A stretch of DNA of 64,000 nucleotides from positions 1-64,000 of the forward strand of contig JALLLS010000130.1 of NCBI GenBank assembly GCA_025094145.1. The letters are read 5' to 3'. The first letter of the stretch is position 1. Each line of letters begins with the position of its first letter. Below are positions 36,000-46,308 of this stretch, piece after piece. The translations under genes and the position numbers were made by a program. This stretch comes from Spinellus fusiger. Its lineage: Eukaryota > Mucoromycota > Mucoromycetes > Mucorales > Phycomycetaceae. The notes under the pieces were generated by a model. The model was not told the DNA's origin and did no database searches. It saw nothing but the letters and a program-made list of their open reading frames with translations.

Positions 36000-38900
36000 T
36001 TACTCAATATCCATATCAAGTTCTGACTGGAGACGGTCCAAGAGGCGAGTAGCAGACGCGAGAACAGCAGAGGAGGTAACAGGTACATTATCGAATATGA
36101 ACATCCAATGGTGGCGCCATATAGCCAAAAGAGCACAGCCAAAGATAGAGACGTTGGGAGTGTTAGAGACACTGGCCTTGGGAAAAACAAAAGAGAGAAG
36201 AGCTGCAACAAGGTCGGAGGGCTGGGGAGAGAGGCCAAAATGTTTGTGCCAAAAGGAGGACCAAAAAGACCATTTCTTTGGACAAGTAAAAAGAAGGTGC
36301 TCTTGTGTATCCTCAGCGGCCAAACAAACAAGACAAATGCCGGAGGGAAAGGAAGAGGGAACAAGCTTGTGTAGGAGAGAGCGGCATGAAAGCTTGCTGT
36401 GAAGAGCCCGGTACCATACATTGCGAGCAATATGCTGTAATGGCAAAGACCAGAGCTCTTTCCAGTGGGAAGGACGAAGAGGAGGGTTAAAGGAAGGTGC
36501 TGGTGAAGATACTCGCATACATATGTTTCGATAAAGACGTGGAGAGAGACGAGACCATGGCTTGGAGGGTACCAAAGCAGAAAGGAAAGGAGAGATGTCT
36601 ACTGTAGATCCAGTCCTAGGAGAAAGCAAAGGAAAGAGAGTCTGTACCAATTGGACAGGTAACGACGCTCTGAGGAGGAAGGGCTGTAAGAGTAAGGATT
36701 GGCTATCAATTCTACGAAAAAACTTGCGAACAATGCGTGGATAATTGGTAAGGCCACCAGGGAGACGGCGCTGCAGAACGTCAAGCTCTTGATTCACCTC
36801 AAAAGCATCACTGACTCGAAGAGCACGCCAAGAGCGAGGGAAAGCTGGAGAGCCAGAAGCAACAAAACAAGCAGAAGAAAGCGGAAGCTTAAGACAAGTG
36901 GAAAGATTCACTGCAATCTTTTCAAAGGAGTATGGCAATCGGTCTATTGCACTAAGGATCGAGTGGAATGCACTACTCAGAGAACAAAAGACAGAAGGAC
37001 GAAGATCGGGAAACAAAAGACAATGGAGAGGATCCAATGAAGGGGCAGCCACTTGCAGAAGATATGAGAACCACGGAGGAACTAAACCAGAAGGAGAACG
37101 AGGGGACAAACAAAAAGGAACAAGCCAACGCAATTGGAGAGCACTTTGTTGGATACTGGGATCCAAGACACCTAATCCACCATGGCTAGTCCGAGAGCAT
37201 AAAGTAGCAAGCTTTATGGGAGGGAACATGCGGTGCTGGAGGAAACGACCCATGAGTGACCGTACCTTCTGGAAGAACACAGAGGGAAGAGACACTACAC
37301 GAAGAACATGCCAAAGAGTCGAGAGAACAAGAGTGTTGAGCACTGTTGCACGGCCACGAACAGACAAAGAACGAGAAAGATGTATATTGCAGGTAGCCTC
37401 TATCTTCAACAAAAGCGACTTGCAAAAGACATCTCTCTGTGGTAGAGAAGTCATCAAGGGAAACCCAAGATACCTAAGAGGTTCTGGTGAACGACGGTCA
37501 TGCCATTCTGTGATATTGTACTGCTGAAGGATTGGTGTCCATAAGGGCTGGGGAGCACCCGAAAGAGAAAAGGCTTGTGTTTTGTGCATATTAATGCGAG
37601 CGTTGGATGCTGCAGAGTACGTAGTAAGATGCTCTTGTAAGCGATGTAAATGGGCATGGTCGGGTAGAAAGACTAGGAGATCGTCTGCATAGGCTAGGAA
37701 CTTGAGAGCAGGAGGCGGAGAAAGACTTGGGTGTGGAGGAGGAGAGAGACCCTTGAATGTCGTATCATGGAGCAAACGACGCAACAGAGGCTCAAAAGCA
37801 AGATTGAAAAGCACAGGAGAGAGAGGATCTCCCTGGCGAAGACCACGAGACTGAGTGAGTGAGCGAGAGATATGCCCATTCACATTGACCTGTATCTGTG
37901 TAGAAAAGAAGAGATTACATATGCTATTCACCAGAGAAAGAGGAAACTTGAAGTGTAGCATAACCTTCTTAAGGTACTCTGGATGAACTCTGTCATAGGC
38001 CTTTTCTTGATCCAACAAGAGACCCACAGCAGAAGAGTTCTCTATTCTAGCCTGCTCCATGGCAATCTTTGTGAGCATGCCATTGTCAGCAATGAACCTT
38101 CCTCGCACAAAACCTGTCTGGTAAGGCGAAACAAGGCTACTGGCAGCATGGATCAAGCGAGCGTTCAGAAGACGAGTGAATACTTTGGCATCTGTGTTGA
38201 TCAAGGCAATGGGCCTCCAGTTCTTTAGAGAGGTCAGATCCCCTTTCTTTGGTAGGAGTGTCAAACACGTCGATTGCCAGGAAGGAGGGAATATACCAAG
38301 TGTCAATGCCTCATTGTACACTGTGGTAATAAGGTCAGCACAAACAGGGTGATCAAAAACTAGGTGTAGAATTTCATATGGCAGACCGTCAGGACCCGGA
38401 CTGCTTGATCTTGGGGATCTTGCTGAACCATCCCTAATGTCTGCTATGGTAAACTTGTTGGTGAGAAATGAGCCCATGCTCTCAGAGAGAAGAAGTTCGG
38501 GTGGAAGATGAGTGATCAAATCCTCAACAGCCAAAGACACTACAGGATCTGGAGTGTACAAGCCAGTGTAGAAGGTAGCAGCAGCATCAGTCATTGTGTG
38601 CGGGTCTGTGCATAGAGTATTTGTTACTGGGTGTTGTAGAGCAGTAATGTTCTTCTTGATCTGTCTTGCTGTGATGGTTCTCTTTAAATATCCGGCAGAG
38701 GTCTCTCCCTTCTCACACCACATCTTCCCAGACCGAAGGGCAAGGATCTCTACCTGTTCGTGTTGTACTTGTTGCAGTTGTTTCTCTACAATGGGCAACT
38801 GAAAGTTCTGTGCTGGTTGGTGTCTGAACTTGTGGATAAGTCTATCCCGCTTGCTCTGAAGCATACGTTCTGCTGAGACAAGGGAATGATGGCGACGACG

Positions 38901-39785
38901 AGAAAAGGACTTGATGAAGCAAGTGACTTGCTCCTTTAACTGATCCCACTTAGGTTGGACAGATAAAGAGTGAGAGAGAAGAGGAACACAGCGAGAAAGT
39001 AATGATTTGAGTTCTTCATGAAACTCTGATTGGAGGGCTAGACGAGGGCTGGCACGCCAAAGTCCCTTTCCCGTGTTATCTTGGGTCTCAAATCTAAAGG
39101 ACGAAGTAAGTAAACAGTGATCCGACCACTGAGGGTGGATGTAGGAGACTGAAGAGGAAGAGCGTAAAGGAGCAATGTCCTTGGATGAAAAAATGTAGTC
39201 TATGCATGAGGAAGATATGCCGCGATGAAATGTTGGCAGGGAAGCTTCTCCAGCAGGAGTGATGGTGTCTATGCAAAAGTCAGAAATATACTGCAGCCAT
39301 GGCTGGGGAGCCTGGCGAGGGGTGGAGGTGGACGAACGGTAGGAATAGTTGAAATCCCCGAGCAGGATGAAATTGCTGGGGTGTTGAGGAAGAAAGAGAG
39401 GATTGGTGACAAGTGAGTTAAGGAAGGTGTATCTAGGACGATAAGTGGCAGGGGCATATACTACACAAATGCGGATAGGAGGAAAAAGCATGTTGGCATG
39501 CACCACTATAGCAGTAATGCAGCGGCCACAGAGGCTGAACAGAGGGTTAATGAGTGTAATGAGCGGTGATAATGATACTAGGCCACAGTGAGGTGACCAT
39601 AGTGATGAGGAGGTGCGGAAAAGTTGGTTAAAGGATTGTTGCATAGTGTCTGTATTGGCATGGGTTTCTTGGAGCGCAAGAAGATCCATACCCTTACTGC
39701 GTAGGTGTCGTATAAATGATTGTCGTTTTTGAGGATCACCGAGTTTGGCGAGTCCTCTACAGTTCATAGTGCTTATCTTAAACAT
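36000..39785 (-). CDS. LINE ORF2: endonuclease and reverse transcriptase
   Basis: 1261 aa, uninterrupted. The N-terminal APE-like endonuclease (about 1-230) has TMNCRGLAKLGD, LLALQETHAN, ILLGDFNYSYRS and WSDHCLLTSSF, the usual Asn, Glu, Asp and His positions. The reverse transcriptase (about 470-760) has NWRPIALINTDAKVF, LLDQEKAYDRV, GLRQGDPLSPVLFNL and the catalytic AYADDLLVF. A zinc-knuckle-like C-terminal motif is seen near 1170 (GICLVCLAAEDTQEHLLFTC). It starts 26 bp after ORF1 ends. All catalytic residues appear to be present, so the protein may be active. Confidence 0.94.
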   Translation of the reverse strand: MFKISTMNCRGLAKLGDPQKRQSFIRHLRSKGMDLLALQETHANTDTMQQSFNQLFRTSSSLWSPHCGLVSLSPLITLINPLFSLCGRCITAIVVHANMLFPPIRICVVYAPATYRPRYTFLNSLVTNPLFLPQHPSNFILLGDFNYSYRSSTSTPRQAPQPWLQYISDFCIDTITPAGEASLPTFHRGISSSCIDYIFSSKDIAPLRSSSSVSYIHPQWSDHCLLTSSFRFETQDNTGKGLWRASPRLALQSEFHEELKSLLSRCVPLLSHSLSVQPKWDQLKEQVTCFIKSFSRRRHHSLVSAERMLQSKRDRLIHKFRHQPAQNFQLPIVEKQLQQVQHEQVEILALRSGKMWCEKGETSAGYLKRTITARQIKKNITALQHPVTNTLCTDPHTMTDAAATFYTGLYTPDPVVSLAVEDLITHLPPELLLSESMGSFLTNKFTIADIRDGSARSPRSSSPGPDGLPYEILHLVFDHPVCADLITTVYNEALTLGIFPPSWQSTCLTLLPKKGDLTSLKNWRPIALINTDAKVFTRLLNARLIHAASSLVSPYQTGFVRGRFIADNGMLTKIAMEQARIENSSAVGLLLDQEKAYDRVHPEYLKKVMLHFKFPLSLVNSICNLFFSTQIQVNVNGHISRSLTQSRGLRQGDPLSPVLFNLAFEPLLRRLLHDTTFKGLSPPPHPSLSPPPALKFLAYADDLLVFLPDHAHLHRLQEHLTTYSAASNARINMHKTQAFSLSGAPQPLWTPILQQYNITEWHDRRSPEPLRYLGFPLMTSLPQRDVFCKSLLLKIEATCNIHLSRSLSVRGRATVLNTLVLSTLWHVLRVVSLPSVFFQKVRSLMGRFLQHRMFPPIKLATLCSRTSHGGLGVLDPSIQQSALQLRWLVPFCLSPRSPSGLVPPWFSYLLQVAAPSLDPLHCLLFPDLRPSVFCSLSSAFHSILSAIDRLPYSFEKIAVNLSTCLKLPLSSACFVASGSPAFPRSWRALRVSDAFEVNQELDVLQRRLPGGLTNYPRIVRKFFRRIDSQSLLLQPFLLRASLPVQLVQTLFPLLSPRTGSTVDISPFLSALVPSKPWSRLSPRLYRNICMRVSSPAPSFNPPLRPSHWKELWSLPLQHIARNVWYRALHSKLSCRSLLHKLVPSSFPSGICLVCLAAEDTQEHLLFTCPKKWSFWSSFWHKHFGLSPQPSDLVAALLSFVFPKASVSNTPNVSIFGCALLAIWRHHWMFIFDNVPVTSSAVLASATRLLDRLQSELDMDIE

Positions 39786-39811
39786 AAAATAAAATAAAAT
39801 AAAAAGGGAGA

Positions 39812-41137
39812 TTATTGTTCGCCCTCAGACGACACGTCCATGTTGATATTCATGTTTGAACGTTTATCAGACCGAAGTCTTCTGGGAGAGACAGGACGAC
39901 GTTTCCTGGGGGAAACAGAGCGACGTCTGCCTGGCAAGGCTGAACGATCTCTACTCGGAGAGACAGAGCGAGTGTCTTGAGGAGAAAAGATAGGTGGAGC
40001 ATCTGGCAGTTTGGCAGGCTCCTCAACAACCAAAACAGCTGTCGGGTCGACAGCAGGAAGAGTAGTTTCCTCTGTGGGGTGGGTGGGAACAGTGCCTGAA
40101 ACTGCCTCAGGTTTCTCAGAAGAAGTGACAGGATTCTTCAAAAGAAGAGAGACAGGACTAGCAATCACTCGATCCTTAGAAGGATCAGCGGCTGTCTTTC
40201 GGTGTCTCTTTGATGTGTCTGCCTCAGTGGCAGGGAGACGAGTGCAGTTGCCCTGGAGATATCCAACCTCTCCGCAAGAGTAACAAATCCGGGTTTCTTT
40301 TGGACGGATGGGACACTTATCCACACCATGGCCCATTGCCTTACAGTATCGACAATGAGCTCCCATCTTCGTCCATGTAGCCAAAAAGGTATGTTCAGCA
40401 TTGAAAGCCACTTTGTAGGTCAATGGCTGGAGAGTACGGTCGTGGTTGGGTGGGCGTTCAAGATAAACATGGCCATTACCATGGAACCACTTTCGTTCTT
40501 CATAAACGACCACTTCTTTGACAGTGCCGAATTTACTTAAGCAGGCCCGCAGACCTGTGTTGATCTCTTCATAAGACATGAAGGGAAGTCCCACAATATT
40601 GAGACGCAACAGCATTGCTTGGGGAGAGATGGCAGGAGACGCAAAAAGAACAGAATCAGATACATTAATGCCTTCCTTACAGGCCTGCTCGCAAGCAGCC
40701 TTGGTGGCAAAGTGAAACTCAAAATTAGCAACCCCTTCCTTATCCTTACGGCTGCATCCAAAGCAGACGTTGGCGGGGAAGCGAACTCGCATGGTGTCCA
40801 AGAATTCATTAATGTATTCTGCATTCTTAGCAGGAAGACTGTAGAAAACAGAGTGGCGAGAGGTGCCCTGAGCCCACACACGGGGCAAAGGGTTTTCATT
40901 GTCGCTACCAAGAACGATCTCGGTGCGAGTGGGGGTGGTGCGGTTAAGGAGCCCTTTCTTTGCGGCTCCAGAGAAATCTAGCTTTGTTCCCAAAGCAGCA
41001 GAGACAGAGTTGGTCTTTGCATGTGTAGTGGAAGTGTTCTCTGAGGTTGGTGGAGTAGATCTCGAAGTTTGTTGGTTTTTATTGCCTAATGAAGGGTCCC
41101 CTGGGGGTGTCTCCGGAGTTAAATGGGGAAGAGCCAT
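39812..41137 (-). CDS. LINE ORF1: nucleic-acid-binding protein with zinc knuckles
   Basis: About 441 aa from MALPHLTPETPPG. A central RRM-like region contains LNIVGLPFMSYEEIN. Two zinc knuckles lie at about 275-310: CRYCKAMGHGVDKC and CYSCGEVGYLQGNC. The C-terminus is basic and Arg/Ser-rich (SVSPRKRRPVSPRR). An in-frame upstream ATG at 41164 lies in flanking Tc1 sequence and would add nine residues. ORF1 presumably coats the LINE RNA. Confidence 0.9.
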   Translation of the reverse strand: MALPHLTPETPPGDPSLGNKNQQTSRSTPPTSENTSTTHAKTNSVSAALGTKLDFSGAAKKGLLNRTTPTRTEIVLGSDNENPLPRVWAQGTSRHSVFYSLPAKNAEYINEFLDTMRVRFPANVCFGCSRKDKEGVANFEFHFATKAACEQACKEGINVSDSVLFASPAISPQAMLLRLNIVGLPFMSYEEINTGLRACLSKFGTVKEVVVYEERKWFHGNGHVYLERPPNHDRTLQPLTYKVAFNAEHTFLATWTKMGAHCRYCKAMGHGVDKCPIRPKETRICYSCGEVGYLQGNCTRLPATEADTSKRHRKTAADPSKDRVIASPVSLLLKNPVTSSEKPEAVSGTVPTHPTEETTLPAVDPTAVLVVEEPAKLPDAPPIFSPQDTRSVSPSRDRSALPGRRRSVSPRKRRPVSPRRLRSDKRSNMNINMDVSSEGEQ

Positions 41138-41207
41138 GCCTTTAATGTTCAAAAAAGAAATCAATTATTTTGATTTTTTGTTTAGTCACTTATTACATTG
41201 GACTGTA

Positions 41208-42138
41208 TTTAATAGCGTAAAATCATGTGACCTTAAGAGCAGGCTACTGCAGTTGTGACATAATGGGGTAGTATTGTTGTAAATGAGGAAATATTCTGTC
41301 CCTGGAAATCTGTAAAAGGAATATTGTTGTCCGTACATTTTAGAAGAGAGTAATATTAAATAATTAGTCCTATATCAGTTATGCTTTAGAAGAATGTGTA
41401 TACAAGTAGTCTTCAGATTCATAGAATTGTTAGAAAAAGGGGATGAAGAACATACCCCCTGAATCCCATAAGACTTGTTATCATAAAAAGTAATCAATGT
41501 AACTTAGAAGAAAGTATATAAGCCTGCTCAATTCATAGCAGAAGCAAATTGAGAAATATATCTATTGCATTCCTAAACCACACCTTTTGCCTTTGGGTTT
41601 TTTTTTAACAGAATGAAGTCTTTGAGAAATATAGATTTGTTTATCTACTTAACACGCCTCTTGCTTATTAGGTTTTCGAACAGTATCTATATACCAACAT
41701 GGTTTCTTTTGCATTAGGTTTATATGTGAATCCCATTGAATAACATTTTTTAAACAAATATATATCATACCTGCCAATTGTATAATTCAAACGTGAATAC
41801 ACAACCAAGCCATGCCTTTTTTTTTTACTATGTGTACTTTTCCATTGTAAAGTAAAATCTAGATAATGTTTTACAAGTTTGCATTATCTGAATAGAGGGA
41901 AATTCTTTCATTATTACTTCAATGTGAAAGAGTATCTTATCTTCTGGCCAAGCGAGTTATACTGTAGATCTTTTGTCAACAACATCGATAAAAAAGTGGT
42001 TCAGTCACACAAAATTAGTAAGTATACGATTTTTCATTTTTGATATCCTGAGAAAGAACATGAGTTATGCAAGAAAAGGCTACGACCTCAAATTAAACAT
42101 AAATTTAGTTTAACATATTGTTTATATTAACTTATATA
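41208..42138. other. Spacer between the inverted Tc1 copies
   Basis: 0.93 kb of AT-rich DNA with no gene. It contains a TIR-like stretch cagtcacacaaaattagtaa near 42002 that resembles 31487-31522. Before the LINE inserted, this would have been the loop of the inverted repeat. Confidence 0.6.
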
Positions 42139-43545
42139 TACAGTCCAATGTAATAAGTGACTAAACAAAAAATCAAAATAATTGATTTCTTTTTTGAACA
42201 TTAAAGGCATATCTATCAGTCTAAGATGTTCATAATAAAAGGTTCATGGAATAACACAAAATCTGAAGTAGTTGTTCTTTAGATGATTGTCTACATCCTC
42301 ATCATAAATGTATTGCTCAGTACTTTGTAGCATAGCCCTTATTCTTCATCACAGCGGAGCACCTCTTTGGCATACTATCCACTAAGCTTCCCAGAAATTC
42401 ATTTGGGATCTTCTCTCATTCACTACACAACCATCGTTCAAACCGTTTTGCATTGGTTATGCTTGTTTGATGCGACTCGATCTTCTTTTCAAGATAAGCT
42501 CAGATATGCTCAATTGGGTTTAGATCTGGACTTTGTGCAGGCCAAAAATCAAAACATCTGATCATACATCTCTTTTGTTTGTACCATCTACTCTATGTTC
42601 CTGTGTGGCAAGGAGCGCCGTCTTTTTGAAAGAGGATGGTCTCATTGAGGTTCTCTTGCAATTTTTGGAACCAGGGAAGAAAATATTTGGCAAGTACATT
42701 GACATATTTGTCTTGATTAACTGATCCCTCCAAGAATACAAGAGGTCCTACACCTCCACGCCAAAAGCAACCCCACACCATGACTGAACCCTTGCCATAC
42801 TTGTATGTTCTTTGCGTATGATGCTCCTCATACCTTTCATCTTTTTTTCCTGATTAATCTAGTCCCTTTATCATTGCCCACAACTGTAAAACGGGATTCA
42901 TCAGACCAAACGACGTTACTCCACCTCTCCACTGGCCAATCAGTCTTGTTTTTACACCATTCCAATCGTCTTTGCTTGTAAGTGAGTGTCATACCAGGTT
43001 TTCTTGATGGTGAGCATGAAAATAAACTGAGTTCATTTATTTATTTTAAAAATGCCCTACGGCAAACATTCACACCTGCATCATTCATATTATTTCAAAT
43101 GATATGCAATTGTTTGCATAGAGTTTCTGCAAATAGACAAAAGAAAATAGCCAGCTTTGAAGTAGATGACACCTCTTCAGGTCTTCCTGTACGCAGTTTG
43201 GGTCAATTTATGCCTTTATTTTTATACAATAAGACGATATTGCCCACTGTGCTCTTTGGGATGTCAAGATTGTCAGCAATCTCTTGATAAGTAGCATGTT
43301 TTTTTTCCATTGTCCTATGATTTGACCTCTAATAAACATATCATTATCTCTTCTTTTGATAGGACTATCTTCATGTTCTTGGCTAAGAGTTGGCTGATCT
43401 TTATTTATTTATTTATTTATTGAAGTCATCTTTTGAATAAGTTATAAAAGAAAAGAAAAGAAAAGAAAAGACCTCTATTTTGTTTTTGAAGAATAAAAAA
43501 ATAGAAATTTATCTTTTGTCTAGTCACTTATTACATGGGACTGTA
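42139..43545 (-). mobile_element. Tc1-like element copy B, inverted relative to copy A
   Basis: 1407 bp. The ends are tacagtccaatgtaataagt (left) and acttattacatgggactgta (right). It matches copy A in reverse complement, including transposase lesions and the short (aaataaataaat) and (aaaag)n tracts. The outer 16 bp beyond the TIR (43546-43561) also match the outer flank of copy A (34478-34493). The inner flanks differ. Confidence 0.93.
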
Positions 43546-43561
43546 TTTATAAGTTTTATTT

Positions 43562-44189
43562 CATTAATATCTTGCTGACTATATAGTATTTTTAGTTCAG
43601 AGAGATAGATAGAGATACAGTAATAAAAAAGAAAGCAATAGTCTTTAATGATAACATTGAATAGTATTATCTACTATTTATCATCCATTGATATGTTATT
43701 GTCATCAATGACTTTTTGAGTTCTAAGGTACTATGTCAATGATAGACTGAGTATGTCAATAGTAGACTATTTCTTGTAAGTGCCTGACATATTGGTAACC
43801 TTCTCCTTTTGGCTTTTTTGAACTACAACTAATAAATATCCTTTTCTTAGGAAAATAGTCCTACGATAAAAGGTCCAAACTATTACGTCCGTATAAAAGT
43901 CCCCCAATTGTCTAATTCTGGGTTAAAAGTCTGTATGAAAAAAAAGTTTTTTTGGGGACACTCTGATCCTGGTACGAGACCAATAGTAAAATACGTCTTA
44001 CTAATTATTATTTTTTGCTATAGATAATAGTTAATCCGTCTGTTCTTACTTTACTATTTCATCTCTCTTTGGGTCATCCTCTCTGATAATTTGAGTGTGC
44101 AAATAAATTTAAAGCCACTGACTTATACATAAAAAAATCATTCTCATTGTTACTCGTAGTTGAGTTTATATTTAAGGTCTCTAGTAACT
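43562..44189. other. Upstream region of the biotin-pathway gene
   Basis: About 0.6 kb between the Tc1 copy and the next gene. AT-rich, no open frame of note. It presumably contains the promoter of the 8-amino-7-oxononanoate synthase gene, but no TATA or other element can be assigned with confidence. Confidence 0.4.
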
Positions 44190-45523
44190 ATGACACAGCT
44201 CCTTAAACAACTCGATGCAACCCTCCAAAAACGCCGTGAAGCTGATAAACTTCGAAGACTCGTCATAAATGCTCCATATGCTATCGATTTTTCCTCTAAT
44301 GATTTTCTTGGCCTAGCTCAGGGCAGTACTCTCCGAGATGCATACCTGAAAGAGCTTCATTCACTCGACAATATACTTGGCTCAACGGGATCTCGTCTTT
44401 TGGACGGTAATTCAGCTTATGCAGAGGCTATTGAGTACAGACTGGCTAGTTTTCATAAATCTCAGAGTGCTCTTTTGTTCAATTCTGGATTTGAAGCCAA
44501 CTCGGGTCTTTTTGGCTCACTTCCACAGAAAGGGGATGTTATTGTCTATGATGAGCTAGTGCATGCCAGTGTTCATGAGGGCATGCGTGTTTCTCGAGCA
44601 GGTGCAAAGATACCTTTCAGGCATTCTGATGTAACAGATCTTGTACGTATTCTCCGAGAAGTTCAATTCAACCTACGTGGAAAGAATGTGTTTGTGGCAG
44701 TAGAGGCTGTCTACTCTATGGACGGAGATATTGCACCCCTTGAAGAAATTGTCCAAACACTTAAGGATATTTGGCCTGAGAGAGATAATGGGTTTCTTAT
44801 TGTGGATGAGGTAAGATTCTTGATACCTGGGTTTACTTATAAATAGGCTCATAGCACAGGAGTATTTGGTGAACACGGACGAGGAGTTGTGTCTATGCTG
44901 GGATTGGAGGAATATGTTTTTGCTCGTCTTCATACATTTGGAAAAGCACTTGCTAGTAATGGTGGTATGTTCAAAAATATTCTCCTTCTTTTAAATAACA
45001 ATGGTAGCTGTTATTCTTGGTCCAACCATTCTTCGATCCTACCTAATCAACTATGCCAGACCTTTGATATATTCCACTTTTATGAATTTCAGTAGTTTAG
45101 CCAGCATCAAGTGTGCTTACACAATGTTGGAAAGTGGACAAACACAACAGGTAAACTTACTTGAATTCTTAGCCTTAATCATTTTAGGCACAAAACCATG
45201 TACTTTTTCTTGTCAAGAGATTTCGTCAGCTGATTCAATTGCCCAGAGGTACACTTCTACCTTCTTATAGCCCTATCCAGGGTATTGTGTTAAGTGGAAA
45301 TACCAATGTACGTGCTCTTTCTTTCCATCTGAATCAAATGGGATTCAATGTGAAGGCCATTTGCTCTCCCACTGTAGCCAAAGGACGAGAACGTGTTCGT
45401 ATCTGTCTTCATGGCCATAATACATTGGAACAACTACATTCACTTGTAGATAATATCCATGGATTTTTTAAGCTTCAAGACCATAGTTTTATCAACGATC
45501 AAACGCTTCAACCCAAGTTGTAA
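44190..45523 (+). CDS. bioF: 8-amino-7-oxononanoate synthase (KAPA synthase)
   Basis: A PLP-dependent alpha-oxoamine synthase that condenses pimeloyl thioester with alanine in biotin synthesis. Exons are 44190-44810, 44847-44964, 45008-45150 and 45188-45523. Introns are very short (36, 43 and 37 bp) and the product is about 405 aa, normal. Visible motifs: DFSSNDFLGLA, GSTGSRLLDGNSAYAEAIE, LLFNSGFEANSGLFGSLP, DELVHASVHEG, IVDEVHS-equivalent VDE|AHSTGVFGEHGRG, and the PLP-lysine in HTFGKALASNG (Lys240), followed by LINYARPLIYSTFM. The start MTQLLKQL was preferred over an in-frame ATG ten codons upstream. The last three residues are PKL, a possible weak peroxisomal PTS1; biotin synthesis enzymes of Aspergillus are known to use peroxisomes. 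Other family members (glycine C-acetyltransferase) remain possible but fit less well. It is the only conserved protein gene in the last 36 kb. Confidence 0.9.
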
Positions 45524-45781
45524 AGAAAAATCTATGTGGGACATTTCTTATACAATATTCACATAGAAGACAACTACAATATGATTATGTACAAATATCA
45601 AAATGTATTACAAAATGTTTATCCCAGATAAATTATCAATCTATAAAATATATTTATGTGGCAATATACATTTAGATTACCAAAACAATTAGTACTTTGT
45701 TTGCTTATTTTTATGAAGATTCTTCAACTAAAGAAAACATACAGAGTTTGAAATATTAAAAAAAAAGTAATGAATCTCTCA
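45524..45781. other. 3' flank of the KAPA synthase gene
   Basis: Short AT-rich 3' region leading into the LTR-like repeat R2. No other feature seen. Confidence 0.4.
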
Positions 45782-46308
45782 TGTTCCGACTTCAATCCAA
45801 AGATTCTCTATGAATTGGTCAACTATGAGTAGTATGCTGTGACATATCAGAATCCTCTATGAAAACTTGAGTGCACACAAGTACCATAGTACATCTCTGT
45901 ATCATCTCACTGATCAGTTGTAACTACAAATCAACCTTCTAAGCTCAATATACTATTGGACACTTAATAAGAGTTGCCTTCATCTATAAATCCTTAGTGG
46001 ATAAAATAAGACCTATCAAAGGCAATTAAAGTGAAGACACATAATTGATGGCTCTATAATAGTGTGCTTATTCAATAAACCAACCATAAGGCTATACCTA
46101 TGTAAACTACCATAGGATAGATCATCTACACCAACCATACGGTTGCATCTATCAATAAGCTGTGCCATGAACTAATCATTAACTACCAAAAGGTAGAATG
46201 CCACTGAAGGATAAGCACCCACAAAAAGCATAAATAATAAACCACTCTTTACTTAATAAAATTATCTTTGTTCAGTCTTGTTATTTTCTACTTGTCTGAA
46301 TAATCACA
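45782..46308 (+). repeat. LTR-like repeat R2, copy 1 (degenerate)
   Basis: Begins tgttccgacttcaatccaaa and ends gtctgaataatcaca. It matches 62248-62904 (same strand) and 48645-49303 (opposite strand). A TATA-like cataaata and an aataaa about 25 bp later lie near the 3' end (46229-46260), a layout typical of LTRs. The hairpin array seen in the other copies is mostly eroded here. No target duplication was found. Confidence 0.7.

Larger units (their letters stand above)
35843..41138 (-). mobile_element. L1-type LINE (two ORFs), probably full coding length
   Basis: A minus-strand insertion into Tc1 copy A. The target sequence cattaaaggcat (with adjacent aa on one side) is repeated at both ends: plus-strand atgcctttaatgtt at 35829-35842 and at 41139-41152. 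The 3' end (35843 onward on the plus strand) is a T-run, that is, a poly-A tail on the element strand. Both ORFs are uninterrupted. The 5' end falls at the ORF1 start codon, so there is no 5' UTR, suggesting slight 5' truncation or an unusual 5' end. This family is unrelated in detail to the LINEs at 52-64 kb. Confidence 0.92.
34494..41207 (+). mobile_element. Tc1-like element copy A, split by a LINE insertion
   Basis: The left end is tacagtcccatgtaataagt; the right end, after the LINE, is acttattacattggactgta (41188-41207). Without the LINE (35843-41138) the element is about 1.4 kb and matches copy B (42139-43545) in inverted orientation. All short open frames are identical between the two, including the one containing VMVWGCFWRGGVGPLVF. 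The transposase is dead. A frameshift follows GTRLIRKK, and stops lie after APCHTGT and inside the PIEHI-stop-AYLEKK region. The same lesions occur in copy B. Confidence 0.9.

Noticed and set aside
45782..46308. Target site duplications around R2 copies
   Set aside because: Checked 5-8 bp on both sides of the three copies; no convincing direct repeats, so the LTR label stays tentative.
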